A stretch of 64,000 nt of DNA from UBA2402 sp037139735. Its GTDB lineage: Bacteria > Planctomycetota > Phycisphaerae > Phycisphaerales > UBA1924. The notes under the pieces are model-generated. The model ran no database searches and was not told the origin of the DNA. It worked only from the letters and a program-made list of their open reading frames with translations. The translations under genes were made by a program, and so were the position numbers. Location of the stretch: positions 32,203 to 96,202 of the forward strand of contig JBAXFU010000002.1 of NCBI GenBank assembly GCA_037139735.1, given 5' to 3'. Positions within the stretch are counted from its first letter, which is position 1. Every line of letters begins with the position of its first letter. This document shows, piece after piece, positions 9,302-17,871 of this stretch.

Positions 9302-10450
9302 TCAGAGCGACTTGACCAGCGCCACGCGATGTCCGGATTCGCGGAAGCCCAGCGAGGCATAGAGGTTGCGCGCCGGCGTGTTGCGATCGTCAACCGCGCA
9401 CGCCACTTCGTAGCCGCGACGACCCCGCAGCGCCACCGACATGCCGTGCAGCAAGAGCGGCTTGGCCCACCCCTTCCCGCGGGCTTCCGGCGCAAGACCG
9501 ATGTAGACAAGTTCGATGGTCTGCTGATCCTTGCAGGGGTTCAGCAGCAGACACCCCAAGGGTTTGCGCTCCGCGAGCGGGATCACGGGCGTTCGTTCGA
9601 GCATCACCCACCACAGACGCGAGTCGAACTGACCGGTCGAACGGTGCGAGTCAAGAACATCCTCGATCGATCGCATGCCGCACAGTTCGGGGCAATCCAG
9701 CGTCTGCTCGTACGTGGCGGACAACGCCGCTCCAAAGGTGGCGTCGGCCGCCTTTCGACCGATGGAGGCCTCCAGTTCGCCGTACGTGCGGAGTTCGACG
9801 CCATCGCCAAGATTCGGCGGCGGAAGGACTTGATCGGACGGAGCGGCTCGTCGGAGGTACGTGAGGTTCCCCACGTGCAAGAACCCCGCGGCGAGATACG
9901 CCTCCTTGGCCCAGCCGTGGGAAGGTTCGGTCAACGCCTGGGCCATCTTGACGACCTGAGGCCGCTGCGACTGCAAGTGACGGCAGGTTGCTTCGATGCA
10001 CGTCCTCCGTTCGGTGATGCCCGCTCGAGTGCCGCCCGCGTCGCCTTCCGGAGGCGGTTCGCTGAGGAAGAGCAATGCCGTTCGTCCCGAACCGATCACC
10101 GCCAGGCAGGTCTGTCGGGCCCGACGCCTTGATGGCCGGGCGGGGTCGGCCTCCCACGTGGCCCACACCAACGACAGGTCGATCCCGTGCTTGCTCCCCC
10201 CGGTGACCAAGGCCCGGGCCGACAGCTCGATCTGATCGGGGTTCGACTGACGCACGATCCGCCTGGCGACCGCGAGTTGCAGATCGCTCGTCGCCCGTTC
10301 GGCGGGGTACGGAGACTCGCCACGAACCGATTCAGGAGCGGGCTGGTCGGACGGAGCTGGAACCGGTCGGGTCACGGGGAAGTACAGCCAGCAGGGAGTG
10401 GCACGGGACGGAACGGCAAAACCGTAGTGCTGCTCCGGGCGAGTGGACAC
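9302..10450 (-). CDS. Tandem GNAT-family N-acetyltransferase
   Basis: A 382-residue protein whose C-terminal ~130 residues have a clear GNAT fold. 'ELVYIGLAPEARGKGWAKP' is the acetyl-CoA-binding motif A, and 'RNTPARNLYASLGF' is the usual final helix and strand. The N-terminal half looks like a second, weaker GNAT module ending 'YLAAGFLHVGNLTYLRR'. Double-GNAT enzymes of this layout include mycothiol synthase-like proteins, but the substrate cannot be assigned. Translation starts at a GTG at 10450. The 5' end overlaps the upstream open frame of the divergent secreted-protein gene, so both are probably driven from the 10450-10520 region. Confidence 0.75.
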   Translation of the reverse strand: MSTRPEQHYGFAVPSRATPCWLYFPVTRPVPAPSDQPAPESVRGESPYPAERATSDLQLAVARRIVRQSNPDQIELSARALVTGGSKHGIDLSLVWATWEADPARPSRRRARQTCLAVIGSGRTALLFLSEPPPEGDAGGTRAGITERRTCIEATCRHLQSQRPQVVKMAQALTEPSHGWAKEAYLAAGFLHVGNLTYLRRAAPSDQVLPPPNLGDGVELRTYGELEASIGRKAADATFGAALSATYEQTLDCPELCGMRSIEDVLDSHRSTGQFDSRLWWVMLERTPVIPLAERKPLGCLLLNPCKDQQTIELVYIGLAPEARGKGWAKPLLLHGMSVALRGRRGYEVACAVDDRNTPARNLYASLGFRESGHRVALVKSL

Positions 10451-10520
10451 GAATGCTCAGGGAACGCATCCGGGCTATCGTTGTCTTTCCCGAACGCATT
10501 CAGCCTTCGAGTCCTCAGAC

Positions 10521-11186
10521 ATGCCGACCCCCATCGCCACGAACCTGCTCTCGGCCATCTCCGGATCGTTCCCGTGCCGCCTGCTTGCGGTCCTGATCGC
10601 CGCCGCCATGGTGACGATCATGCCCGGCATGGCCCCTGAGCCCGATCCCGCCCCGCGGCGCTGGCAGCTTGCCATCGAGCCCGGCGCGCTTCGCGTGGCG
10701 TCGGTCGAGGTCGCCGGCAAGGGCCGACTCTCGTACTTCTACTTCACGTACAAGGTCACCAACGGCAGCGGCAATGACCTCCTCTTCGCCCCCTCGTTCG
10801 ATCTGGGCGTTGACGCGGGGGGCGTTCGTCGCTCCGGACGCGATGTCCCCGCCGAGGTCACCAAGCAGGTCCTCGCCGACCTCGAGAACAAGGACCTGCA
10901 GGACCAGATCGGGATCGTCGGCATGCTCCCCCAAGGGGAGGAGAATGCCAAGGAGGGCGTGGTGATCTGGCCCGTCAATGAAACCCATCTCGCCGAAGTC
11001 TCGGTGTACGCCGCCGGGTTCAGCGGCGAAATGCGGACCGTCTCGACCAAGGACGCCAAGACCGGCAAGACTTCGACCACCACCGTTCGCAAGACGCTGA
11101 TGCTGCGTTTCCAGGCGCCCGGCGACCTGCAGAACGTCGGCCCAGACCCGCTGCCGCTGGTCGAGCAGCGTTGGATCATGCGGTAA
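10521..11186 (+). CDS. Secreted hypothetical protein
   Basis: I do not recognise this 221-residue protein. An N-terminal signal-like hydrophobic stretch, 'LLAVLIAAAMVTIMPGMA', is followed by a soluble beta-rich region with 'YFYFTYKVTNGSGNDLLFAP', which resembles an immunoglobulin- or transglutaminase-like beta sandwich. Near the C-terminus is a Lys/Thr-rich segment, 'KDAKTGKTSTTTVRK'. It is probably exported to the periplasm. The start at 10521 was chosen because it directly precedes the signal sequence; the frame extends to 10443, overlapping the divergent gene. Confidence 0.6.
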   Translation: MPTPIATNLLSAISGSFPCRLLAVLIAAAMVTIMPGMAPEPDPAPRRWQLAIEPGALRVASVEVAGKGRLSYFYFTYKVTNGSGNDLLFAPSFDLGVDAGGVRRSGRDVPAEVTKQVLADLENKDLQDQIGIVGMLPQGEENAKEGVVIWPVNETHLAEVSVYAAGFSGEMRTVSTKDAKTGKTSTTTVRKTLMLRFQAPGDLQNVGPDPLPLVEQRWIMR

Positions 11187-11213
11187 CGTACGGAGTCCGA
11201 ACGGTGTGCCGGC

Positions 11214-11233
11214 TCGCGGGATCGAACCCGCGA
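11214..11233. terminator. Hairpin after secreted-protein gene
   Basis: TCGCGGG and CCCGCGA form a perfect 7-bp stem around a 6-nt loop, 28 bases after the stop codon at 11186. There is no T-run, only CTTTCC, so it may act as a weak or factor-assisted terminator. On the minus strand the sequence imitates a tRNA T-arm. Confidence 0.4.
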
Positions 11234-11328
11234 CTTTCCGCAGCCGATCTCGTCGCCTATCATCAAGGCCCGTCCCGCGACCAGTCAGGTTCGCGTCAGG
11301 CACGGAGTTTCAGGAAGGATTTCTCGTC

Positions 11329-11607
11329 ATGGCACACAAGAAGGGGCAGGGTTCAACCAAGAACGGTCGCGACTCCAACCCGCAGTTCCGCGGCATCAAG
11401 CTCTACGGCGGCGAAGTCGCTCAGCCCGGAGCCATCATCGTCCGTCAGGTCGGCACGCCCTTCAAGGCCGGCTTCAACGTCCTGCGGGCCAAGGACGACT
11501 CCCTCTTCTCCGTGGCCGATGGCACGGTCATCTTCCGCGGCCGCGAGGTCCACGTGAAGCCCTTGGACGAGAAGGCCCCCCAGCCCGCCTGGATGAAGGC
11601 CAACTGA
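11329..11607 (+). CDS. rpmA: 50S ribosomal protein L27 (bL27)
   Basis: A 92-residue ribosomal protein whose N-terminal tail reaches the peptidyl transferase centre. It starts MAHKKGQGSTKNGRDSNPQF, matching the L27 consensus, and continues with the conserved 'GAIIVRQVGTPFKAGFNV'. The AGGAAGG ribosome binding site at 11312-11318 fixes the start. In many bacteria rpmA sits next to rplU (L21) and obg; neither is present here, so the gene has become solitary. A strong terminator follows. Confidence 0.97.
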   Translation: MAHKKGQGSTKNGRDSNPQFRGIKLYGGEVAQPGAIIVRQVGTPFKAGFNVLRAKDDSLFSVADGTVIFRGREVHVKPLDEKAPQPAWMKAN

Positions 11608-11635
11608 GTCGTCTGTCAGCGTGAACGCGATTCCG

Positions 11636-11662
11636 ACGCGAGGGCAGCCCCTCGCGTTTTTT
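11636..11662 (+). terminator. Rho-independent terminator of rpmA
   Basis: A 9-bp stem, ACGCGAGGG (11636-11644) paired with CCCTCGCGT (11649-11657), has a 4-nt loop and a six-T run. It lies between the convergent rpmA and proA genes. Confidence 0.9.
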
Positions 11663-11673
11663 ATGCGCGTGCG

Positions 11674-12927
11674 TCACCGGATCTGGCCGTTGCCCGTCAC
11701 GATGAACCGCTCCGTCGTGAGTTCGCCCAGGCCCATGGGTCCGTAGGCATGCAGCCGAGAGGTCGAGATGCCGATCTCGGCCCCGAGCCCCAACGCGCCT
11801 CCGTCGTTGTTGCGAGTGCTGGCGTTGATCACCACGCAGGAAGCGTGCACCCGCTTGGCGAAGGCTTGCTGCACGGCGGGATCGTCCGTGATGATCGCCT
11901 CCGTGTGGTCGGATCCGTGGCGGCGGACGTGATCGATTGCGCCCTCGACGCCGTTGACGACCTTGACGGCGACCACCAGCGACAGGAACTCGACGCCGAA
12001 GTCGGAATCCGATGCTGGCGTCACCGTCGGGCAAAGACGCCGCGTGGCGGCGTCGCCCCGAACCTCGACGCCGCGGGCGGTCATCGCGTCGCACAAGCGG
12101 GGCAGGAACCTCGGCGCGACGGCATGATCGACCAGGATGCACTCGGCGGCGTTGCACGTCGCGGGAGCCGCCGTCTTCGCGCTGACGCAGATCCGTTCGG
12201 CCATGTCGAGGTCGGCCGCCTCGTGCACGAAGATGTGACAGACGCCCCGGTCGTGCGCCAGCACCGGCATGCGGGCGTGGCGCCGGACGAACGAGACGAG
12301 GTCCGGTCCTCCTCGCGGAATCGCAACGTCGATCAGGCCCTCGCAGGCCAGCAGGCCGGCGATGTCATCGCGGTTCGTCGATTCGATCAGTGTCGCTGAT
12401 GCCTCCGGAAGACCGTGCCGCCCCAGGGCCTTGGCGATCAGGTCGAACAAGGTTCGGTTCGATCTCAGGGCCTCCCTCCCGCCCTTGAGAATCGAGGCGT
12501 TGCCCGACCGCAGGCAGAGGGAGAAGGCGTCCACCGTCACGCCGGGCCTCGCCTCGTAGATCATCGCGATGACGCCCAGCGGCATGCGGATCTTCCGCAC
12601 TCGCAAGCCCGATTCGGGCACGACGCGATCCTGCGTGACCGTTCCTTGCGGGGCCGGCAGGGCGGCGACCCGACGCACCGATTCCGACAACCGCGAGAGC
12701 GACGGGGCGTCCAGTTCGAGGCGACGAATCTTGGTTTCGGGAAGGCCGGCGTGGCGTGCCGCCGCGACATCGGCCCGATTCGCGTCGAGCACCTCGTCGC
12801 CGGCCGATTCGAGCATCCCGGCGAGCGTCTCGAGCGTGCCTGCAAGGACGGCCGGAGCGATGTCGGCCAGCGCTTGGGATGCCGCCTTGGCCCGCTCCGC
12901 GATCTGGCGAGGCGATGATAGGTTCAT
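11674..12927 (-). CDS. proA: Gamma-glutamyl phosphate reductase
   Basis: ProA reduces gamma-glutamyl phosphate to glutamate semialdehyde with NADPH, the second step of proline synthesis. The 417-residue length is normal. The catalytic cysteine is C258 in 'AATCNAAEC' context (usually CNALE), and the substrate-loop motif 'MPLGVIAMIYEARPGVTVD' is intact at about 115-133. It follows proB by 13 bases on the same strand, so the two enzymes are made together; the acyl-phosphate intermediate is labile and is thought to pass between them. Confidence 0.96.
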   Translation of the reverse strand: MNLSSPRQIAERAKAASQALADIAPAVLAGTLETLAGMLESAGDEVLDANRADVAAARHAGLPETKIRRLELDAPSLSRLSESVRRVAALPAPQGTVTQDRVVPESGLRVRKIRMPLGVIAMIYEARPGVTVDAFSLCLRSGNASILKGGREALRSNRTLFDLIAKALGRHGLPEASATLIESTNRDDIAGLLACEGLIDVAIPRGGPDLVSFVRRHARMPVLAHDRGVCHIFVHEAADLDMAERICVSAKTAAPATCNAAECILVDHAVAPRFLPRLCDAMTARGVEVRGDAATRRLCPTVTPASDSDFGVEFLSLVVAVKVVNGVEGAIDHVRRHGSDHTEAIITDDPAVQQAFAKRVHASCVVINASTRNNDGGALGLGAEIGISTSRLHAYGPMGLGELTTERFIVTGNGQIR

Positions 12928-12940
12928 GATCGATGCGTCC

Positions 12941-14071
12941 TCACACGAGGGCCAGATCGTCTCGGTGGACGACCTCGTCGGCCAGTGAATAACCCAGCGA
13001 GGCCTCGATCTGATCGGAGCGCAGGCCGGCGATCCGCGTGATCTCCTCGCTGCTGTACAGCGTCACGCCCTTGGCGACGGCATCGCCATCGGGGCCTCGC
13101 ACGACGACGATGGCGCCCCGGTCGAACACGCCGTCGACACCCGTGACGCCCGAGGGGAGCAGGCTCGCGTGACGCGCTCGCAAGGCCTTGGTCGCGCCCG
13201 CGTCGATTCGGATCGACGCCTTGGGTCTCGCCGCGCCCGTCAGCCAACGGTGACGTGCCGCCATTCGTTCTCCCGAGGGGGCAAAGAGCGTGCCCACCAC
13301 CTCGCCCGACAGGACGCTCGTCAGCACCTCGGGGACGTGGCCCCCGGCGACGATGGTCGGGATTCCCCATCGAGCGCTCATCATCGACGCCGCGAGTTTG
13401 GATGCCATGCCGCCGGTGCCAACCGACGATCGTTCATCCCGGACATGGGTCGCGACGTCGTCGCCCCGGCTCGGATCGGTCGCGACGGTCGGAATCACTC
13501 GAGATGGATCTCCGTGCTCGTACAAACCCGTCGCCTTGGACAGGATGATCAGGGCGTCGGCGGAAAGCACGTCGGCCGCCAGCGCCGAGAGCATGTCGTT
13601 GTCACCGAACCGGATTTCCTCGTAGCTGACGGTGTCGTTCTCGTTGATGATCGGCAAGACGCCGCGGTCGATCAGTTCGGCCATGGTCCGTCGTGCGTTG
13701 AGGTAGCGTGCCCGATCGCCGAGGTCCTCGGCCGTGAAGAGCACCTGGGCCGCCGTCACGCCGTGGACTCCAAGGGCTCGCGACCACGCCTGCATCAGGA
13801 GGGGCTGCCCCACGGCCGCGGCCGCTTGCTTGAGGGCCACGGTGGCGGGCGGTCGATCAAAGCCCAGCGGCCGAAAGCCGCTCGCCACCGCGCCGGAACT
13901 GACCACCGCCAGCGAGATGCCCCTGGCCCGAATGGCGGCGAACTGTCGTGCCAGCGAGTGGAATGCCTCCTCGCTCGGCACGCCGTCGGGCGCAATGACC
14001 GCCGAGCCGATCTTCACGACCAGACGCGTCACCCCGTCGAGATGCTGATGTCGGCGCGCAGCGTCATCCAT
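12941..14071 (-). CDS. proB: Glutamate 5-kinase
   Basis: ProB phosphorylates glutamate, the first and feedback-inhibited step of proline synthesis. The 376-residue protein shows the amino-acid kinase fold: 'LVVKIGSAV' near the start, 'VVSSGAVASGF', 'PIINENDTVS' and 'FGDNDMLSALAA'. The last ~75 residues are a PUA domain, as in the E. coli enzyme. The start at 14071 puts the kinase motif about 17 residues in; the frame is open to 14185 with no family support. proA follows directly and kdsA ends 129 bases upstream. Confidence 0.95.
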   Translation of the reverse strand: MDDAARRHQHLDGVTRLVVKIGSAVIAPDGVPSEEAFHSLARQFAAIRARGISLAVVSSGAVASGFRPLGFDRPPATVALKQAAAAVGQPLLMQAWSRALGVHGVTAAQVLFTAEDLGDRARYLNARRTMAELIDRGVLPIINENDTVSYEEIRFGDNDMLSALAADVLSADALIILSKATGLYEHGDPSRVIPTVATDPSRGDDVATHVRDERSSVGTGGMASKLAASMMSARWGIPTIVAGGHVPEVLTSVLSGEVVGTLFAPSGERMAARHRWLTGAARPKASIRIDAGATKALRARHASLLPSGVTGVDGVFDRGAIVVVRGPDGDAVAKGVTLYSSEEITRIAGLRSDQIEASLGYSLADEVVHRDDLALV

Positions 14072-14200
14072 GATCGATCGCCCTGCACCGCATTCATCGT
14101 CCATGGCTAAGGCGTCCTTGCGGCCGCGATCTGCGAGATGAAGGCAGATCGCAGGCAGCCCCGCCGAGTCACCTGCTCCGGGCACTCCCGACCCGGGGAA

Positions 14201-15043
14201 TCAGGCCATCGCCGAACGAATGCGGGCGATCGACGTGAGCAACGATCGCATCTCGGCGAGTGGCAGCATCGTGCTCGAATCGCTCATCCCCCGCTTGGGT
14301 TCCGGGTGGCATTCGATGAAGAGGGCATGGACGCCCGCCGCCGTCGCGGCCCTCGCCAAGAGCGGCGCCCGGTCGGGTCTTCCGCCGGTCTGCTCGCCGG
14401 TGCCGGGGAGCTGCGTCGAGTGCGTGCAATCGAAGCACACGGGCGGCGATCCTCCCTCGGCCGGCAGTTCCATGAGGTCGCCCAGTCCCAGAAAGTCGTT
14501 GACCAGCCGGCCATACCCGAAGAAGGTCCCCCGCTCCGTCAGCATCACGTTGACGCAGCCTGCTTCGGCCAGCTTGCGAACCGCGCCGCCCATCTCCCCC
14601 GGCGACATGAACTGTCCCTTCTTGACGTTGACCCCCCTGCCATTGGCGGCCGCCGCCTGGCCCGCTGCGCACAGAAGGTCGGTCTGACGACACAGGAACG
14701 CCGGGATCTGGATCAGGTCCACGACCTCGGCCACCGGGGCCGCCTGGGAGGGTTCGTGAATGTCCGTGGTGGCGGGAACCCCCAGGGTCTGCTTGATCGT
14801 CGCGAACCAACTCAGCCCCTTCACGAGGCCCGGCCCGCGTGCCGACCTGATGCTCGACCGATTCGCCTTGTCGAAGGAGGCCTTGAAGACGAACGCAAGT
14901 CCCAGTTCGCGACAGATGTCCCGCACCGTGGTTCCCACCTCGAGTCCCAACTCGAGCGACTCGAGCATGCAGGGGCCGGCGATGATCACCGGACCTCCAC
15001 GCTGGCCCACCTCGATGTCGCCGACAAGGCACGTTCGTGTCAT
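14201..15043 (-). CDS. kdsA: 3-deoxy-8-phosphooctulonate synthase (KDO-8-P synthase)
   Basis: KdsA condenses phosphoenolpyruvate with arabinose 5-phosphate to make Kdo-8-P, the precursor of the LPS inner-core sugar. At 280 residues it is of normal size. Conserved segments include 'IIAGPCMLES', 'FKASFDKANRSS', 'TTDIHEPSQ', 'DLIQIPAFLCRQTDLL' and 'VNVKKGQFMSP'; the last is typical of KdsA rather than DAHP synthases. A start at 15043 removes an unsupported 38-residue extension. Together with the heptosyltransferase-like gene at 46931 it indicates a lipopolysaccharide outer membrane. Confidence 0.95.
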   Translation of the reverse strand: MTRTCLVGDIEVGQRGGPVIIAGPCMLESLELGLEVGTTVRDICRELGLAFVFKASFDKANRSSIRSARGPGLVKGLSWFATIKQTLGVPATTDIHEPSQAAPVAEVVDLIQIPAFLCRQTDLLCAAGQAAAANGRGVNVKKGQFMSPGEMGGAVRKLAEAGCVNVMLTERGTFFGYGRLVNDFLGLGDLMELPAEGGSPPVCFDCTHSTQLPGTGEQTGGRPDRAPLLARAATAAGVHALFIECHPEPKRGMSDSSTMLPLAEMRSLLTSIARIRSAMA

Positions 15044-15069
15044 GCCGCCAGCGTATGCGCCGGCCGACC

Positions 15070-15681
15070 TCATTCGCCCGACGCATCCCGCGTGCGCGGG
15101 CTCGGCGTGGTGCGGAGTGCTCGATAGGTTGCCGCGGCATGCTTGACCCCGGCCCAACTCGACCTCGCCGCCACGGCCATCACCGTGGCCATCTGGCGGC
15201 CGCCTCGCCCGACCGTGCTCAACCCTTGGCGCACCCCGACGGGCGGCCCTGCGGCCCGTCGTCCGCGTGCGGCGGCCGCGTTGTCATGGCGGATGAGGCG
15301 GGATGCCCCCTCGAGCGTCGATTCGACCGAACGAGCGTTCGCGGATCGGGCAGGTGCGGGCGGTTCAACGCGCCGCGCGGACCTGCCCCCGAAGAACGCG
15401 GAACCCACGAAGGCGAGCAGGCCGACCCAGCCGAACGCCATCCACGCTCGCGGCGTGCTCAGCACGTCGTCCCGGGCGAGCAAGGAGGCCCCGACAGCTC
15501 CGATCGCGATGATTCCGACCGCCGATCGGTAGCAGGCCCGCATTCGGCCGGAGGGGGTGTTCCAGGCGTCGCGCATGGAGGTGCCGTCCCCGAACGCCCA
15601 CCAGATGATCCCATAGGCCCGCCACGCGAGCCGACACGGCAGCCGTACCACGTTGACGAGCATCATCAGTGCGCTGAGCAT
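15070..15681 (-). CDS. Hypothetical membrane protein
   Basis: An unrecognised 203-residue protein. It has two hydrophobic segments around residues 1-15 and 55-100 ('SAVGIIAIGAVGASLLA', 'AWMAFGWVGLLAFVGSAFFG') and a basic, alanine-rich C-terminal tail that is probably cytoplasmic. The frame is open as far as 16050, but that would overlap the small gene at 15759-16022, so the ATG at 15681 is more likely. It sits in a minus-strand run between a prepilin-like gene and kdsA, 26 bases before kdsA. Confidence 0.55.
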   Translation of the reverse strand: MLSALMMLVNVVRLPCRLAWRAYGIIWWAFGDGTSMRDAWNTPSGRMRACYRSAVGIIAIGAVGASLLARDDVLSTPRAWMAFGWVGLLAFVGSAFFGGRSARRVEPPAPARSANARSVESTLEGASRLIRHDNAAAARGRRAAGPPVGVRQGLSTVGRGGRQMATVMAVAARSSWAGVKHAAATYRALRTTPSPRTRDASGE

Positions 15682-15758
15682 GACCGTTGGCCCTCGCTGC
15701 CGCAGTCCTGCGGCAGTGTCTCGTTGGGAAAACGGTTCGATCGGTTGCACCCCGAAGG

Positions 15759-16022
15759 TCAACGTCGCGGCGGCGATCCCATCGGACCCCGGGTCGGCGG
15801 CACGTTGGGGTCGACAACCACCTCGGGGGTGACCGGGGTCGGCGATTCCTTGACCGATTGCTCGCGAAGCAAGGCGGCCCGTTCCTCGGCTTGCTGCTCC
15901 CGAGAGACGCCCGGGGAAGGCATGAGCGTGAAGGCCATGTATCCGCCCGCCGCGAGAAGGAGACCGACCAGCAGCAGCCACGTGGCGGACGATGGCTTCT
16001 TGGGACCGCCGCGATCGGTCAT
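15759..16022 (-). CDS. Small single-pass membrane protein
   Basis: An 87-residue protein with one membrane helix ('SATWLLLVGLLLAAGGYMAFTL') after a short cytoplasmic head ('MTDRGGPKKPS'), then a charged stretch ('QQAEERAALLREQS') and a proline-rich tail. The start overlaps the stop of the upstream prepilin-like gene by four bases (ATGA), so the two are translationally coupled. That suggests a role in handling or assembling the prepilin-like protein, but no family is recognised. Confidence 0.6.
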   Translation of the reverse strand: MTDRGGPKKPSSATWLLLVGLLLAAGGYMAFTLMPSPGVSREQQAEERAALLREQSVKESPTPVTPEVVVDPNVPPTRGPMGSPPRR

Positions 16023-16966
16023 CGCAGATCCCTCCCGCGGATGCCGTCACGGGTGGCCCAGAAGAAGGCCGGGTTGCCGTACGTCCAGCGGAACCGCGGC
16101 AGGCCGAACTGGATGTACGGGCTGCCCATCTCCCCCTCGCCGGGTTCCCATCGACCCGACGGATAGAGCATCAAGGGCGTGTCGCGATCTGCGGGAGCCG
16201 CGGTGTCGAGGATGATGTCGGCCATGGGGACGCTCCTCGCGCTGCCATCGACGAGCGCGACCTGCGGGCGGGCCGCCGCGGTGTTCCACATCGGCTGATT
16301 CTTGTGCGAGTAGTCCTTGCCTTCGAAGAGGAGCACCTTGGAGGCGGGGATCAGCGTGTCGGAGACCAAGTTCCGCCTGAAGAACCACTGGTTGGAGGTG
16401 GCGCCCGTCAGGCGGTACGGAGGCACGAAGCGCCGCGGATCCTGCCAGAAGACCGGCGGATACCAGTACGAGCAGGGAAAGATCCACTCGAGGTTCGACT
16501 GCGCATTGGCGTCGTTGTTCTCCTTGAACCACAACTGCAGGTCGCGGTCGTCCGGCGCGACGTTCGACTTGGCCCGCGACGTGATGTCGGCATCCTGATA
16601 CAGCGTGTGGGCGAGCCAGTGGTATCCGTACGACTCCGATCCGCTGTTGCTGTACGGAGGGCCGTACGCCCAGCCGTACTGTCCGAAGGCGTACCCCCCC
16701 GGCGGCCGCTGCACCCACACCCATGGTTGCGAAATCGTGTCGTTGCCCGCCTTGAACGGGTTCACGAAGGAGTCCTTCCAGTCGATGGCGTAGGCGGCCA
16801 TGTACTGGCTGTTGCTCCGCAGGTTCACCCTGCTGGCGGCACGACGGGCTTCGGTCCGGGCCTTGCCCAGCGAAGGAAGCAGAATGCCAATCAGAAGCGC
16901 GATGATCGCGATGACCACCAGCAACTCGATCAGCGTGAACGCTCGGGTTCGACGGTGCACCATCAT
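16019..16966 (-). CDS. Prepilin-like protein with type II/IV N-terminal methylation motif
   Basis: The 315-residue protein begins with a short basic leader and 'AFTLIELLVVIAIIALLIGI', the cleavage/methylation signal of type IV pilins and type II pseudopilins (cut before the F, methylated F, E at +5). The rest is a large aromatic-rich globular domain, much longer than in ordinary pilins; similar proteins are numerous in planctomycete genomes and their role is poorly known. It is exported and held in the inner membrane by its first helix. The start at 16966 is the first of two adjacent ATGs just before the leader. Confidence 0.8.
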   Translation of the reverse strand: MMVHRRTRAFTLIELLVVIAIIALLIGILLPSLGKARTEARRAASRVNLRSNSQYMAAYAIDWKDSFVNPFKAGNDTISQPWVWVQRPPGGYAFGQYGWAYGPPYSNSGSESYGYHWLAHTLYQDADITSRAKSNVAPDDRDLQLWFKENNDANAQSNLEWIFPCSYWYPPVFWQDPRRFVPPYRLTGATSNQWFFRRNLVSDTLIPASKVLLFEGKDYSHKNQPMWNTAAARPQVALVDGSARSVPMADIILDTAAPADRDTPLMLYPSGRWEPGEGEMGSPYIQFGLPRFRWTYGNPAFFWATRDGIRGRDLR

Positions 16967-17089
16967 GGGTCCTCCACGCGGGGGGCGGAGGTCGGGCCGG
17001 AGAACCCGGCAGACCGACCGGAGCGACGGAACTTGCCCGGATCGCATGATACCCGATTCAACCTCAGCCGTACACGCCCAGACGCCATT

Positions 17090-17791
17090 TCACGTCGGCG
17101 AGGCCGTCCAGCCTCCCGTCGCCGGCCCCGGCGAGGGCCAAGGGGGGGGCTGACGCCCTGCATGCCGCTCGAGCAGCGTCCGGTAGGCGGCATCGGAGAT
17201 CTCGTAGGCCCCGAATCGCTCCGTGTGCTCGTTGATGATCTGGGCGTCCAGCACCGAAAACCCCACTCGTCGCAGGAGTCCGACCAGTTCAACCAAGGCG
17301 ATCTTGCCCGCGTCGCTGCCCCCCAGATCCGGCCGGCAATACATCGATTCGGCGCAGAACACGCCCCCGATCGCCACGCCGTAGACCCCGCCGACCAACC
17401 GCTTCTCGCCGCCCGGTTCGTCAATCCACGCTTCGACGCTGTGCGCGTGTCCGCCGCGATGGAACAGGTCGAAGAGCGAGATGATCTCGGGGTGCAGCCA
17501 CGTGCCCGTTTCGCCCGCTCGCGGCACGTTCGCGCACTCGCGGATCACCTCGCCGAAGGCCGTGTCCGTCAGGAGGACGAAGGGCCGTTTGCGAAGCCGC
17601 CTCGACAGCGTGCGGCCGACGTGGAAGCGTTCGTCGAGCGGCACGATCCCGCGTCGCCGCGATCGGTACCAGGTCACCTCCCCGTCGGCATCGCCCATCG
17701 GGAACCACCCTCGCCTGTACAACGCGAGCGCGTTGGCGAGCAGTTCCGAATCGACCGGCTCGGGCGTGATGTCTCCGTCCGACGACGACAT
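17090..17791 (-). CDS. aat: Leucyl/phenylalanyl-tRNA--protein transferase
   Basis: Aat adds Leu or Phe to N-terminal Arg or Lys of proteins, marking them for ClpAP through the N-end rule. The 233-residue length fits the family. Recognisable segments are 'RRGWFPMGDADGEVTWYRS' near the start, 'VLLTDTAFGEVIRECA', 'HSVEAW', 'LVGGVYGVAIGGVFCAESMY' and 'LVELVGLLRRVGFSVLDAQ'. The canonical ESMF is ESMY here. The start at 17791 gives a 14-residue head before the conserved part. It is divergent from the PH-domain gene starting at 17872, with 80 bases between the two starts. Confidence 0.92.
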   Translation of the reverse strand: MSSSDGDITPEPVDSELLANALALYRRGWFPMGDADGEVTWYRSRRRGIVPLDERFHVGRTLSRRLRKRPFVLLTDTAFGEVIRECANVPRAGETGTWLHPEIISLFDLFHRGGHAHSVEAWIDEPGGEKRLVGGVYGVAIGGVFCAESMYCRPDLGGSDAGKIALVELVGLLRRVGFSVLDAQIINEHTERFGAYEISDAAYRTLLERHAGRQPPPWPSPGPATGGWTASPT

Positions 17792-17871
17792 GCCGAATGG
17801 TTGCCCGGTTGGCGACCCGACGCGACGGGGCCGTCTTCCTGCGATCGTCGTCCGGCGCGTACCCTCGCTCC

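Noticed and set aside
11203..11285. Possible tRNA on the minus strand (GGTTCGATCC T-arm-like sequence)
   Set aside because: The T-loop is one base short for a perfect stem and no matching 5' acceptor strand or D-arm is found upstream. It is better read as a hairpin after the secreted-protein gene; a decayed tRNA fragment cannot be excluded.
15682..16050. N-terminal extension of the 15070-15681 membrane protein up to 16050
   Set aside because: It would overlap nearly all of the well-formed 87-residue gene at 15759-16022, and its sequence is arginine-rich and membrane-free like other shadow frames.
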